From: Welwitschia mirabilis
Lineage: Eukaryota; Gnetophyta; Gnetopsida; Welwitschiales
NCBI GenBank assembly: GCA_051453625.1
Contig: JBOZIK010000001.1
Coordinates: forward strand, 74,206,578-74,270,577
Direction: 5' to 3'
DNA length: 64,000 nt
Shown here: positions 10,964-22,970 of the stretch, piece after piece
Numbering within the stretch: position 1 is the stretch's first letter
Layout: every line of letters starts with the position of its first letter
The notes under the pieces: generated by a model
Told to the model about the DNA's origin: nothing
The model's database searches: none
The model's input: the letters and a program-made list of their open reading frames with translations, nothing else
Position numbers and translations under genes: made by a program

Positions 10964-11063
10964 NNNNNNNNNNNNNNNNNNNNNNNNNNNNNNNNNNNNN
11001 NNNNNNNNNNNNNNNNNNNNNNNNNNNNNNNNNNNNNNNNNNNNNNNNNNNNNNNNNNNNNNN
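10964..11063. other. Assembly gap (100 N)
   Basis: Exactly 100 N, of unknown true size. The family C LTR ends at it and the copia relic begins after it, so the copia RT and integrase may be missing from the assembly rather than from the genome. Confidence 0.95.
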
Positions 11064-11655
11064 CATGATTGGAAGCTTACTCTACCTAGAAGCTAGTTGA
11101 CCTAATATTATCATTAGAGTAGCACCTTATATTAGGTACCAATCTAAATGAAATGAATCTTATCTTAGAGTTGTTAAATACATTCTCAAGTATTTTAAAT
11201 TTATTCTAAATCAAGAAATATAGTTTTCTAGAGATTCTTCTTTACATTTATCTAGTTCTAATGATTCCAATTAGATAGAATCTAAAGAAGATAGGAAAAG
11301 TATTAGTGATCATTGTTTTTTTTTTTTGGGGGGAGATCTTGTCTTATAAGTTGTATAATAAGAAACAAAGCTCTGTAGTCTTATCCAATACTAAACTAAA
11401 ATATGTTACGANNNNNNNNNNTTGTATAGCAGATGTTTTATGGATTTGTCATGTTTTGAATGATTTGGACATTCATGAAATCAACATCCTTGTCTTTTAT
11501 AATAATTAAAGTGACATCAATATTTCAAAGAACCTTGTCTAGAGAAAGAACCTTGTTCTACACCTCTAGAATAACCATGTACATTTGAGATTTTACTTTA
11601 TTAGGAATCATGTTGAATCTAGGGAATAAGACTTGGATGAGTTTCCATAGGCCAT
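11064..11655 (+). pseudogene. Ty1/copia RT end and RNase H relic (Sirevirus-like)
   Basis: The plus strand opens with MIGSLLYLEAS, the motif just after the copia reverse transcriptase core. It then reads as RNase H: YQSNPNE near 11140, SKEDRKSISDHCFF near 11280, NKKQSSVVLSNTKLKYV near 11355-11405 (usually SKKQ..VALSTAEAEYVA). After a 10-N run it reads CIADVLWICHVLNDL and then SKNLV...FYFIRNHVES, matching the closing helix region. In-frame stops occur throughout. In copia elements RNase H is the last domain of pol, so the rest of pol should lie to the left, in or beyond the N gap. The order fits copia and not gypsy. Confidence 0.8.
11412..11421. other. Short N run (10 bases) inside copia RNase H
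   Basis: The peptide match continues in the same frame on both sides, so this is probably masked or uncalled sequence of nearly correct size. Confidence 0.8.
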
Positions 11656-12755
11656 AAACTTAATAATATTCTTACAAAGCCTCTTCATTATTTTCCTTAT
11701 TTTTGTGAATCCTTAAATCTTAAACTTTATCATTAAAATTTCCATCATCCCATCTTTTCAATCTTCACAATAATAAATTTATTTTCTAAATTCTAAGAAG
11801 ATTAGTATCAAAATATTTATCCTTTTTTCTTAATTGTATTTGCTATTTTTTGAGCTCTAGGTCAATTTCATTTCTTCATCATGTTAATTCTTGTTACTTC
11901 CTAAAATTCAAATTATGTCATTAGGTGGTTACCCCTAGGAGCAAGTTGATTACAAAATGGTAGATTCTATTTATTCTTGATCAACTACATAGTGAACAAT
12001 TTATATTCTTCCTTGGCTAATTGTCTCTATCTTAGTTTTATAAAATGTCTCAAGATGGTTGATTGCCTAAACCAATAGGTTGACCATCCACTATGAAAAA
12101 TGTATAAAACTATAAATATGACAATCTGTATTTTCATCTTTAATTTATCATTCTTTATTTATAATATGTCATTTTCACTCTTTCAAGTTTTTGTAATCTT
12201 CTTTTGATATCTTGTAACATCTCTAAGGCTAATTCTGCCCTTCTCTTCAACATTTTATCTAGATTTTATGTGTTTGAGCTGAATCTAGCTTATCTTTTCT
12301 ATTTTTAATGAAATTTACCAGCTTTGATCTCTTTTCTCATAAGTACTTTTGTTTTCATGTATTTTAGCTATCTTAAGATTACTTTAAATTAGATATATAT
12401 TGTTTACATGATTTTATAGATTCTAAATCATTTTGACAGATTTTCTCTTTGATTTTAAAACTCATAAAGGATATTATCTTAGTTTTTAATTGTGTTTTAA
12501 TGCATAATGTTATTAAAATTTTTCTCTTTATTCTACCTTTATATGTTTATTCAATTTTTATTTTAATTTTACATTGGTTTCATATCATTTATCCCTTATA
12601 TTGAATCCTTCATAGCATGAAATGGATTTATATATTCTAAGTGTGCTCTAATTTATTCTACTTTGTGAAATCTTACATTCCTTTAATATGTGTCATTAGT
12701 AGTTAGTGATTATCTAGTGCTTATTGTTTCATATTGATTCTAATAGTATGCATTG
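11656..12755 (+). other. Copia element spacer, no clear coding sequence
   Basis: AT-rich DNA between pol and the envelope-like region. Around 12050-12120 it contains phrases ('gattgcctaaaccaataggttgacc') like those in Sirevirus LTRs and in the 3' LTR at 15050-15310, so a piece of LTR may have been shuffled in. Nothing else recognised. Confidence 0.35.
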
Positions 12756-13660
12756 AGTGCAAGATGGCACTTAGATTATTCTATATCATGAAAGGTAAGG
12801 AAGTTGAAGATTCCTATTTTGGACAAATGAATCTATTTGATAGAATGGATAGATAAGCTAGGATTAAATTTGGAAATGTTTTCAAATCTAGATCATCTAT
12901 AAGATCATGGGTGATCAATGTACAATCCATTAGAATCCTATTCCTTCTAATTGAATAGATTTTGCAATATTAGAAGTGGACATCTCTTTTAACATCATGA
13001 CCAAATGTAATTTCTAAACTACTTGGCTACTTCTATATAAATTTAGAGGTTATTTTCATTATAGATTTAGTGATCAAAAATATGATATCTAGGATAAAGT
13101 AGAGGTACTTGCTATAGCACAAGGAGGTATCTATGATCTATCATTTTTAGGTTTTGACTATTCTTAGTTCTTTAAGTATGCTCTTAATATTTTGATGTGA
13201 AATTTAACTATAAGATACTCATAACATTTCAAGCTAAAAATCTCACGTTTTTGTACCATGTACTATACCTCATGTTTAGATATATTCTTCTACCAATTGA
13301 TGGTTATAGGGATGAGGTCATGTTATATTAGCTTAGGTTTTTTCATTGGCTCTACATTTAGTAGAAGATACATGCACCTATGCTTATCTTTAAATTTTTG
13401 ATGCGTATTATGTATTATGAGAATAGGCCTTTTTACTATGGTGGTTTGGTTATGCGATTATGCAAATACTTTATAGTACCACTGCTAAAATACAAATTTA
13501 CTACTTTAAAAACAACTTAGCCTCTCAACTACTACGCCTTGGCATGTATGCATCTCTTTGAAGTTGGTTTTGTTCCTAGGCTACTTAAAGGAAGAGCTAC
13601 AACACCTTCACTGGATCCTCACATAGGTCCTCATCTATACTCCACTAGATTTAGAGGGCC
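12756..13660 (+). pseudogene. Envelope-like / plant retroelement ORF relic downstream of copia pol
   Basis: Several frames on the plus strand carry protein-like phrases separated by stops: MALRLFYIMKGKEVEDSYF at the start, LPIDGYRDEV near 13290-13319, RPFYYGGLVMRLCKYF near 13425, then CMHLFEVGFVPRLLKGRA near 13550. The order (LP..G.RDEV, then a proline-glycine loop with an aliphatic helix) resembles the envelope-like/'putative plant transposon protein' domain encoded downstream of pol in some Sireviruses and Athila elements. It is followed by a Glu/Lys-rich purine tract, as often in those proteins. No transmembrane role can be read from this relic. Confidence 0.45.
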
Positions 13661-13894
13661 TATACATCTTGTTATATACTTTCTATGCTTCTTACACGCT
13701 TGAATATGTGAGAAATAGAAAATTTAGTAGTACCTAGTATATCTCCTTGTAAAGATGTAATAGTCTCAGCATCACAAAATAATTCATAGAACATCTTCTC
13801 TAGCATTTTCCTACTTAGAGCTCTCAGAGCCACTTCCTCCTTGAGAGTATCTAGGTACAAAAATAAATGAAGTATAATAGAAAAAGAAGCAATC

Positions 13895-14010
13895 AAAAAA
13901 ATAGACAAAGAAGAAGAAGAGTTAGAAGAATAAGAGGAAGAGAGATTAGAAGAAGAGAAGTTATATGAATAAGAAGAAAAGGAGGAGTTAAAGGTATCAA
14001 AAGAAGAGAC
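13895..14010 (+). repeat. Purine-rich tract (AGA/GAA/GGA)
   Basis: A long run of purine triplets with few pyrimidines. On the plus strand it would encode Glu/Lys/Arg-rich sequence, consistent with the acidic tail of the envelope-like ORF. Confidence 0.6.
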
Positions 14011-14385
14011 ATAGGAGGAGTCAACTTTACTACCTATGATGATTGAGGCTTTATTAGAGCCACATCACCCTTCTTCATCCCATAATACCTCTTCATCATA
14101 TTGAGGATTTACATCTTGATTTAAGTATATTCATCTTTTCCTTTGATTGACTATCCTTATCACTTCTTAGCATACTTCCTTATATGTACATACTTCTTCT
14201 TTAGCCATAATTTTTGTTCATCCATTACCTACATAAACATCTTATAAATCTAGTAGTAGAGGATTTTATTATAATTTGATAGTGGCTTTAATTAGATGTG
14301 TAATGTTCTCTTTTCATTTTTCATGGTTATTTATTTTCTATTCAAGTTACATTCCTTGTTATACACATATCTTATCTTTGATGAC

Positions 14386-14399
14386 AAAGAGGGAAAAAG
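14386..14399 (+). promoter_or_regulatory. Polypurine tract of the copia element
   Basis: AAAGAGGGAAAAAG sits just upstream of TGTTAG. The preceding 'atctttgatgacaaagaggga' closely resembles the Sirevirus context ('gatgacaaaagggggaga'). This tract would have primed plus-strand DNA synthesis. Confidence 0.65.
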
Positions 14400-14407
14400 T
14401 TATGGAT

Positions 14408-15890
14408 TGTTAGAATAAACTACGTTTTATTATGTTCGTAGTCTTTATATAGTTTAAAAATTAAAATGAACTCTTATTTACTTATACTAATTATTAGTAT
14501 TAGCCAGTTTTGGAAATGAAATGAGCTAGTATTAATACTACTAATTTTGAAAAATAATTATCTCTTATAGCTTAGAAAGCTAATAATCATAAAAAGCTAT
14601 AAAGGTTAATTTCATGATTTATTGATGTTATATAAATATTTTCATATGTAAAAAAATTTCTAAGATTACATTCTCTTTCAAGATTTAGTGCTTAATACAC
14701 AAAAGGAATTTCTGTCTTAGTGCTTAGTTAGGAGGAGTACCAATTTAGGAGGAGTTACAATTTTGATTTGGTTATTATCAATGATAAATGAAGAGATTAT
14801 TATACCTTCTAGTTTTTAATTTATGATAAGCCAAATATGACCTCAAGATACTAATAAAATAATACTCATGCAGGAGTTATATCAAGATCTTAAATATGAA
14901 ACTAGAAAACAACACTAAAGAGATTCAAAATACTAGGATCATAAGGCAAATAATCTAATCAAATTACACAACCAAACTCTTAAGAAATGCATAATTTAAA
15001 TAAGTGGTTATTTAATTTCCTCTAAGGGATCAACCACATATTGTAAAAAATTTGATTACTTAACTGATAGTTAACTAGTCTTTAATATGAATTAACCATC
15101 TAGTAATGGATCAATAGTCATTAAAAGGTTGACTCCCTAATATTGGAATAAGGAAGTAAGATAATTAGTCAACTAATATTTTTAATAGGTTTATTTCTTT
15201 CTAATTATTATTCATAAAGGTGTTGGTTGACTACATGAAAGGATTAACTAGCCAAAGAAACTTTTAGAAACATAACAAGAGGGATCAACCAGATCCATGA
15301 AGGGGTCAACTACTAGTTTAATTATAAACAAAAATATAACCATTTGAAGATTACTCATAACTATTAAAAGTTGGTTTTGAAAGCTAACCAACTATTTTAA
15401 GGCCTTTAATAGTTATTTAGAACATGATGGTTATTATCAATAGTTATAACTTACTTATCATAAATAGCAAAATTTTTAGAATTGCTAAGAACTTTTTGAT
15501 CTTCTTTTTATGTTATATACATTCTCTTATACTTATTATCTATCCTTATTTTGTATTAAAATAATTCATCACAATCCTATCAAGTTAGTTTCATCTTATT
15601 CGTATGATTAAGGATCACTAGAAAATCCTAATTATACTTGAAATAAAGGAAATAGGCTTATTTTCAATATTGTATCTCTTATTCGTTATTCAATTACTTA
15701 ACGTCATGTGTTAAATTATTATATTTATTGTTAAATTATATGAATTGATATCATAGCTAATTAGGCCTAGCTAGAATACAATTTGAATGCTAAAATACTT
15801 TTTTTAAACATAGTGTTAAACCTTTAAATTTGTAAAAGTTACCTTAGATATTCTATTCACCTCTTTCCTCTAGGATATTTTTTTATGAAA
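14408..15890 (+). mobile_element. Copia (Sirevirus-like) 3' LTR
   Basis: It begins TGTTAG after the polypurine tract. The middle carries repeated 'ggttgact'/'ggatcaacca' phrases (15050-15310). The end carries 'attctattcacctctttcctctagg' near 15852-15876, like the CTATTCACCCCCCTCTAGG end typical of Sirevirus LTRs. The exact right end is uncertain, and no 5' LTR partner was found in the window. Confidence 0.6.
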
Positions 15891-16251
15891 ACTTTAAGTT
15901 TTACTTTGAAAAAATGATATTTTGAACCTATATTTTATACAAATGGAATTTTAATTGAAAATCTTATAAATTACTCATAACTAAATTAGACATATCTAAA
16001 ACTAATAGAAATAGTATCAATCAAGGATCACCTAGCATAATGTTAAAGAATTTCCAATGACTTGATTATTTATCTAAAACTTCTTATATGGTTTTACCCT
16101 TACATAAAAATCAAGTTAAAAAGAAAATATATTATTACTATTTTATTATTCAAATTCATAGCCCATATTCCAATAATTATTCTAAATATTCAAAATAGTT
16201 TAAAGACATAATCTTAAATATAAGTAATTAAAATAATGTAGTTAAAATAAA
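15891..16251. other. Anonymous AT-rich DNA between copia LTR and element E
   Basis: No motif recognised. If element E inserted into element F, this could be the left remnant of F, but I see no gag motif to support that. Confidence 0.35.
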
Positions 16252-16619
16252 TGTCAAAATCCCTTTTCCTTGAAAGAAAATAATACCCCATGCCCCTGTT
16301 ATTAATATTAGCTATGATGTTTCAAAGACATAAATGTACTACTCAAGGGGTATAACCCTAGTGAAACTAATTCTATCTAATTATTAAAAGTTATAATTGT
16401 GATGAAACATCACGATAATCATTTACCACCATTAAAACATGGATAAGGTAGGAGTGAAGGACATGCATGTAATTTGCATAATACACTTGTATCCTTGATA
16501 ATCTAGACTAATAACCCAGTGATCCCATAAATTAGACCTTAAAGGTAGTATGACTTGTCTGATCCATTCTTTAAAACCTTGTGTTTAACATGGAAAGGTT
16601 CTATATTATGATGCATATT
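16252..16619 (+). mobile_element. Element E 5' LTR, left part
   Basis: It begins TGTCAAAATCCC. It aligns with 50626-51030: shared 'gttattaatattag', 'aaggggta..acc..tgaagctaat', 'gggcatgcatgtaatt', 'aaggtagtatga' and 'attatgatgcat'. The LTR is interrupted at 16619, where T1 begins, and resumes at 48218 after one copy of the 5 bp duplication. Confidence 0.75.
16615..16619 (+). repeat. Target-site duplication ATATT (left) of T1
   Basis: ATATT abuts the TGTGG end of the left T1 LTR. The identical ATATT at 48213-48217 abuts the ACA end of the right T1 LTR. Confidence 0.8.
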
Positions 16620-17780
16620 TGTGGAATCTTTCATCTTCTTATGTCAAATGCATAGGTGAGAAGAAAGAGGATTAGTTTCAAACAAAATAATTATGTATTT
16701 TCTGAGTAGAACAAAATGTAATGCAAGTAAATAATGCAAAGGAAATATACTATGTAAACGAAATTTAATACTAATCTAAATGTGACGTCTATTCGATTAT
16801 CAAATTAAATTGTCACGAAAATCAGCCCTATATAACCTAGATCAATCAGGGAGATCATCACTAACCAAATCAACATAATCTTTTAATTATATCAAATAGA
16901 ATATAAAAATAATGCAAAGTTAATCTAAAAAATAAAATTTAATACATCTAAACTATTAATGTTAATCTTAATAAAGGCTGCCCTCTTAAACTATATCATA
17001 GATGAAGCTATCACAGAATCATAAGCAATGTAGATCATAAGAAGATACACATAACAAATGATATAATAAGAGAAATAAAGTTTTCATTAATTTGAACTAA
17101 CATTCATGTTATAAATTAGCAGCACCACAATGAAGGATACATAGTTCAATACTAAGAAAGATATTATTTTGTAATAGAAAAGGACAAAAATCCTATCCTT
17201 TAATCTCCTCTTATGAGAATTTCTAGTGTCAAAGAAGATAAAATCAGATTCACGAGCAAAGCAGGTACTTATTATATATTATATTCTAATAATGACAAAT
17301 ACTAACAGATATAGTAAAACGCTGATACCCACACAATGAGGTACATGATACATTACAAATGTTTGATGAAGTTTGATAAGTAGTTATATTTAGGTGTTAT
17401 TCTACTAGTCATTTAAACATCAAAGGAGATCATGCCACATCATACAAGATCCACATTAGCTACTAGTTTGGTCTAGAAAGTGGTCCAGTCAGCATAACTT
17501 CTTATATTATCTATACTATTGTCTAGACGATAAAGATGGATGATGGATCTCATAAAGATGTTTCTTGTCTTAGATCAGCCTTTTTGCTTATAGGATTTCT
17601 GCTTTAAATAGGAAGTATTACAATTTGTTTTAAATATTATCAAATATGGTGAAAATTTTGTGTTTTCATGATATTTACCTTAGCTCTTCACTATCATTGA
17701 AACTTAACATAAACTTGTCTAATGTCCCATAAAACTACTTAAAATAACCTATCAAATACATACAATTTGGCATTGCAACA
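16620..17780 (-). mobile_element. T1 3' LTR
   Basis: On the minus strand it runs TGTTGCAATG...CCACA. It aligns nearly end to end with 47009-48212, for example 'atataacctagatcaatca', 'aatgcaaagttaatct' and 'caacattcatgtta'. The differences are scattered, so the insertion is old. Confidence 0.85.
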
Positions 17781-17795
17781 TAGCCCTCTACTTAG
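17781..17795 (-). promoter_or_regulatory. T1 polypurine tract
   Basis: On the minus strand CTAAGTAGAGGGCTA directly precedes the LTR start TGTTG. Nested element N carries almost the same tract (CTAAGTAGGAGGCTA, 27594-27608). Confidence 0.7.
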
Positions 17796-18382
17796 TCTTG
17801 TCAGTTCCTAATAAAACTAGGTAAACACCCATGATTGCAAGATAAATTTATTTAAAGATAAATTAAATAGAGCATTCCAATTAGCCATGGACTCATGGCC
17901 ATGTGATATCTCATGAATTTCTGCTCTATGAGGGATTGAAAACCACTAAATTTTTGTATAAACCCATGTTGAGAGATATCACTAGTTATAAAACCTCTTA
18001 GAAACCATCAAACATATTATCATAAAGTATAACACCATGTTGAGAGATATAACTGAGGAATATCTTCTATGAGGAATGATTAATCATACACCACGTGGAG
18101 ATATACTCCAAGTAGGTTGATACTCTATGCATCCTGTCTACGTATGTATATTAAGTATAACATCATGTTAATAGATACTAATTCCACTTCCTTGTGTGAT
18201 AGACTTAAAAATAATCTCAGAAATCTTAAAGTATAAGAGTGAAATAGATAACTAAGCATTTTACTTATGTAGAGTAAGTGGCCACACTATCATTCTATAC
18301 ATCATATAGATGATAGAGGGGATGACAAGCTAAAAAAAATTCTTAAAAAATAAAAACCTATAATTTTTTTATAAAAAGATAA
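17796..18382 (-). mobile_element. T1 internal region next to the 3' LTR
   Basis: AT-rich sequence present once only, outside the tandem duplication. It contains the repeated phrase 'catgttgagagatat' at about 17967, 18033 and, decayed, 18166. No coding match. Confidence 0.6.
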
Positions 18383-19324
18383 ACATTAAAACTTAACAAA
18401 ATTAATATCCCTCAATCAAATGTATAGCATATTATAAAAGTTATCATGTATAAACAATCATCATGATGAGATGTTAAAAATATATAAGTAATGTGCATAA
18501 TAGCTCAAAAATAAGAGTGTACATCATGATGATACTTAGAATATGATATCTACGAAAATATAAGTTTTTAAGCATAGTTATCAAAGGGAAAATGCATCAT
18601 ACAATAATAAGTCACTTTTCTTGTCACTCCATAATGAACTCTTAATGTGCTATAGGGTCAAGTGCAGGTTTGGGATGTCTATTGTGATACTGTGCTTAAT
18701 GGTAATATGCGATCATGCATATCAATTAGCTACTCCTTAGGTGTTGTACTATCCTCTTAACCATGGATATTTTCTAATGTAGGTCAATGAATCCTTGGTC
18801 CATAGCCTCTTTAAGGCCTTATCCTATGTTTACTTAGAGAGCTTATATCTAATTAATAATTACTCTAATCACAGGTCTCTATACCTGAGGTATCTCTGCC
18901 TTTCTTGAAATCTATATGCTCATGTACTATAGGTAATAAGCTGATGTCTAAAGATGTGTAATATGCTATTCATCCACAAGATTAGGAGTACTAAAGCATC
19001 TAAAAATAGCTAAGAGGAGATACAAATATTACAAATTCCATATTTGACAAGTCTTAATCATCATCCTACATTTCCTCTAGATAAATGTCAGTAAGTCCAT
19101 CTGCTCCCCCATCTAAACACTGCTAACATCTAAAGATGGACTACTATGACATGACTATTATGAAATGGCTAATTTTATGGATTAGTTCTATCTATAGAAT
19201 TCCATAGGTAGGTGATAGATGTATCATCAAAACTATCTGCCTGTCTTCTATAACATCAATAAATATATCTAACGTTATGCCGTAAGCATGACGTTCCTTT
19301 GACTATGTGTGCTTTTAATGACAC

Positions 19325-19495
19325 CTAATTTAGTAGCTATGGTAATGGGGCCTAGGAAAATAGATATCGCATGGCTGTAAATCATAGCTATAATCTTGTT
19401 AACTAGGCAATCATAAGTGTCAAATCACCTCTCAATGTACATCGTGTCATAGAGCTCTCTAGTGTAAAAGGCATAGTAGACTCCATGTGAATCCA
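19325..19495 (-). pseudogene. T1 downstream ORF fragment, copy 1
   Basis: On the minus strand the frame reads GVYYAFYTRELYDTMYIER, stop, FDTYDCLVNKIIAMIYSHA, ISIFLGPITIATKLG. The same peptide with different stops occurs in copy 2 (30930-31105). Lying between integrase and the 3' LTR on T1's coding strand, it occupies the place of the envelope-like ORF of Athila/Tat elements. I cannot assign it to a named domain, and no signal peptide or membrane segment is visible. Confidence 0.5.
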
Positions 19496-20469
19496 CTATC
19501 CATCTAATATATAATGTAATTAATCTCTAATTTACCTCTAGCTAAATCCTACTCATAAAGTATTTGAAGTTTATCTTTACATGAATAAAAGCTAATTGAA
19601 TAGATATTAATTGAGCCTATCAAGATGATGGACGCATGAGCTCTGTATGCTCAAGCATAGGTGGGACTAATGGGCAAGCCTCCTACTCTGATATCTTTGT
19701 CTCTACCTCATCCTATTTATCTCATCATGTGTGTGTCCCAATCATTCAAAAACATAAAGTACATCATGTGGGAAAAAATGTATCTCGTGAAATCTCTAAA
19801 AGATCCCAGAAATTGTTTTTTGGTGTAAAAATCATGAAAATATGTCCTACTCCCTTAAGAGAATTAATAAATCTCATATTACCTAATCATGCAAAGAAAA
19901 AGGATTAAATGTAAGAAAAAACAAAAAGTGAAATATAAATGGATTCCACAGAAGGTTAAAAATAAAAGTTCCCAAATTAGAAAACTAATTCATTAGAAGC
20001 ATTGAGTTCATCATGCCGATCAACTTATCTATAAAGATGACTATGTTTTGGCTTATGATTTTCATGAAAATAGGTTTCAAAGATTAAAACCTAATTCTAT
20101 CTCATAAAATACAAAAATTAGTTTTCTCTTAAATCACTTAATGAAAATTATATTTGTAAGTAGCAAATCAAAGAGCATAAAAAGCTAAATGATATATGTA
20201 AAAATTAAACTTTAAAAGACTAAAAAGTGGGGATAAAAATCAAACATAATAAAGGAGAGAAAAACATACCTCATCTTGATAACTTTGGTTAAATCTTACA
20301 ATCTAGGGCAATAAACTCATAGGTGAAAGTTCCAAAACATTGAAAGATCTAAAGGTGATGATTGTCTCTAGAAAGAACAAATGAAAATGATGTAAGAATG
20401 AGGAAAAATGATGGAAAAAAAGGTTATACTATGATTTTATTACATTATTACCTGATCATGTTATCTAAA

Positions 20470-20533
20470 TGATAGTCATAGGATGACTATTAGAAAATCT
20501 TAGATTATTGTTTACTGAGTCATCTAGATGACT
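20470..20533. repeat. Palindrome pair in T1
   Basis: ATAGTCATAGGATGACTAT (about 20472-20490) has 8 bp perfect arms around AGG. AGTCATCTAGATGACT (20518-20533) is a perfect 16 bp palindrome. Copy 2 (about 32098-32162) keeps the first and has a mutated second. Confidence 0.75.
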
Positions 20534-21461
20534 AGGTGGATGATGAAACTTTAAAAAGTTTTAAAAAAAGAAAAATGTTAGCCAAATAAGTTAGGCCCAG
20601 ATATTAGTATAAAAGTATCAAAATTTATCAGAAAGTCCAAAATATAGTAAATGATGAATAAGCATGACAACTAACATCAGGAATGAGGAATACTCTAAAT
20701 AACTAAAAAATAGGATAATGAAAATGTACTAAGTAAGATGAAGCATGATCAAATAAAATCAATAAATGTGTCCAATTAAAAAAGGGAAAAAATTAATCAT
20801 GAATAATATATAAAACTTTAAAATTCTACAAAGGAATAAAATGAAAATTTTAAAAAACATCATCTAATTAAAATGATAAAATAAAGTCAACTTTATTTAA
20901 TAAAATTACATAAGGAAAAGTAAAAATAACAATAAAAAAGCTACTAAATGATGAGGTACTAGAATAATAATAAAAAAGTATGAAAATTACTTTAAAATAA
21001 AAAATAAAATAATAAAAGAAAAAGAGTACAAAACTGGACAAATCTGAACATAAAGAGAATAGCACACCTACCCTAAATCCTTACTTAGAAAACCCCCTCA
21101 AAAGACATCATAAAGATACATGAGTAAAGATGCATTAAAAAGGTACTAACTTTATAACTTTTCACTTGAAAATATAGTGATTATGATTATACTAAAAATC
21201 AATTGCTCTAAACAAGAAATGATAAGACCAAAAGCTACTAACAAATGAACTCACTTTCTCACATCCCAAAACATATTCCAATCCTCAAAAGTGAAATTAT
21301 CATGTAGGAATGCTAAGAGTTTAGAATAAGCAATAGCTGTGATAATACCAGGAACACACTAATTCCATGGCCTTAAAGTTTTAGTATTATCTTTCATGAT
21401 AAAGGAAGTTCAATCATAGTCAAAGAACTAAGGATCCATGAAGAATGGTTGTCTGATCACT

Positions 21462-22949
21462 TGTTGTGATGCTAATTTATAGGAATTTAATAGTGTATTT
21501 TGAGTACTTTTGTAGGATATTTTTATAGGTTTAGATACAATTTTGATGATTATGGAGAATCAATGAAACGATCACAAACACATGTAATTCTTAGCATATT
21601 TGGAAGTATTTCAGGCATGTTCTTATACTTAGTGTTTTAAAGAAAGATTAATGATGAAGAAGGCTGATTTTCATTAGCTAGAAATCTTTTAAAGGATGTC
21701 ATCCCCATGATAGTTAGGATGACAACATTATAGTAGCCTATTGCAATAGTAACATGGACTAGGTTAGAAGCCAACAAGCCCCTTTTTCTAAGGAGGTATC
21801 ATTCCCATTGCCATTTCCATGATAGGAAGAATGACAACAAATTTGAAATAAACTATACGATAACTTATAAAGCTAGAAGGTGATGACTTACCTATTATTA
21901 TAAAGCATCATTCCCCTTTTTATCCCCATAACAATTGGGATAATAGCTATTTTATATAAACGGAATTGAATTATCCTATAATGGGGTCATGCACCCCACT
22001 TGGGCTACTAGGATTCCTTTTCTAACTTCTAGGATTATGATTATAAAACCTTTAATGTGAAACTCTAAATACCTCTTTGTATTCACGTTCAATTCATCTT
22101 TTATACCTACTATTCTTATGATGCAAGATTAAAGGATAAGAGGTTCATTCAATAGCTACAAAGAGAAGTTTACCTTGGTGTTAGATTGAGTATCCTCCAT
22201 TNNNNNNNNNNNNNNNNNNNNNNNNNNNNNNNNNNNNNNNNNNNNNNNNNNNNNNNNNNNNNNNNNNNNNNNNNNNNNNNNNNNNNNNNNNNNNNNNNNN
22301 NTAGCTACAAAGAGAAGTTTACCATGGTGTTAGATTGAGTATCCTCCATTAAGTTGCTACTAATTTGTTGTAAGTGGATGTAAAAGTTCATAATTAATTC
22401 AATTACCTTTTTACTACAATTGTGTAAATGTACCTTATGGTTTAATTTGATTATAGTTTAGTGATAATTTTGTAGTTTATTTAGATCATAAGGGCAATCT
22501 TTGTTAAGATTGATTTTGTTAGTCTAAATAGTACATTACATTTGTTTTATTCCATTTCATAGTTGCATATTTTATTTGGATTATCTTATAGTCTATGTTG
22601 GTTGAAAACAAGTTTTAAACTCTTAGTAGTTGATCTAATATATAAAGAATTATTCTTGTAATAGAAGGATTAGAATCCAAATAGAACTCATCTCACTTGC
22701 ATTTCATTCTTTAAATTCCATCTTCATTCATCATTTCATTATATGTACATTATTGTTTACTTTCATTTACAAAAAAAAAAAGAAAAGATTAAAAATACTA
22801 TGTGATATTAATTTTTCAACTTTTAGCCTAATGCCTTTAATGGATTATGAGTTTCACTCCCATATATAATAGTGTGTATTTTCTATGGGTATTATGATTT
22901 ACAAGTTTTGCCTAAGAAGCTAAAGATTACATAAATTTACATTGTAATA
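21462..22949 (+). mobile_element. Element N copy 1, 5' LTR
   Basis: It begins TGTTGTGATG and ends near ...TGTAATA. It contains several hairpin-forming stretches such as GTCATCC...GGATGAC near 21697-21725. An N run at 22202-22301 interrupts it. Confidence 0.8.
22202..22301. other. Assembly gap with duplicated flanks
   Basis: The 49 bases before the N run (22153-22201) are repeated right after it (22302-22350) with one mismatch. This is what two unmerged overlapping contig ends look like. The real sequence may have no gap here. Confidence 0.85.
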
Positions 22950-22952
22950 TTT

Positions 22953-22970
22953 TAATGCCATTATCAGGGA
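22953..22970 (+). promoter_or_regulatory. Element N copy 1 primer-binding site (tRNA-Asp type, decayed)
   Basis: TAATGCCATTATCAGGGA aligns without gaps to the complement of the plant tRNA-Asp 3' end (TGGCGCCGTTGCCGGGGA). Every difference is a G-to-A or C-to-T change. Confidence 0.7.

Noticed and set aside
20868-21065. Very Phe/Tyr-rich minus-strand open frame
   Set aside because: Low-complexity translation of A-rich DNA. It is not preserved as a frame in the duplicate copy beyond composition.
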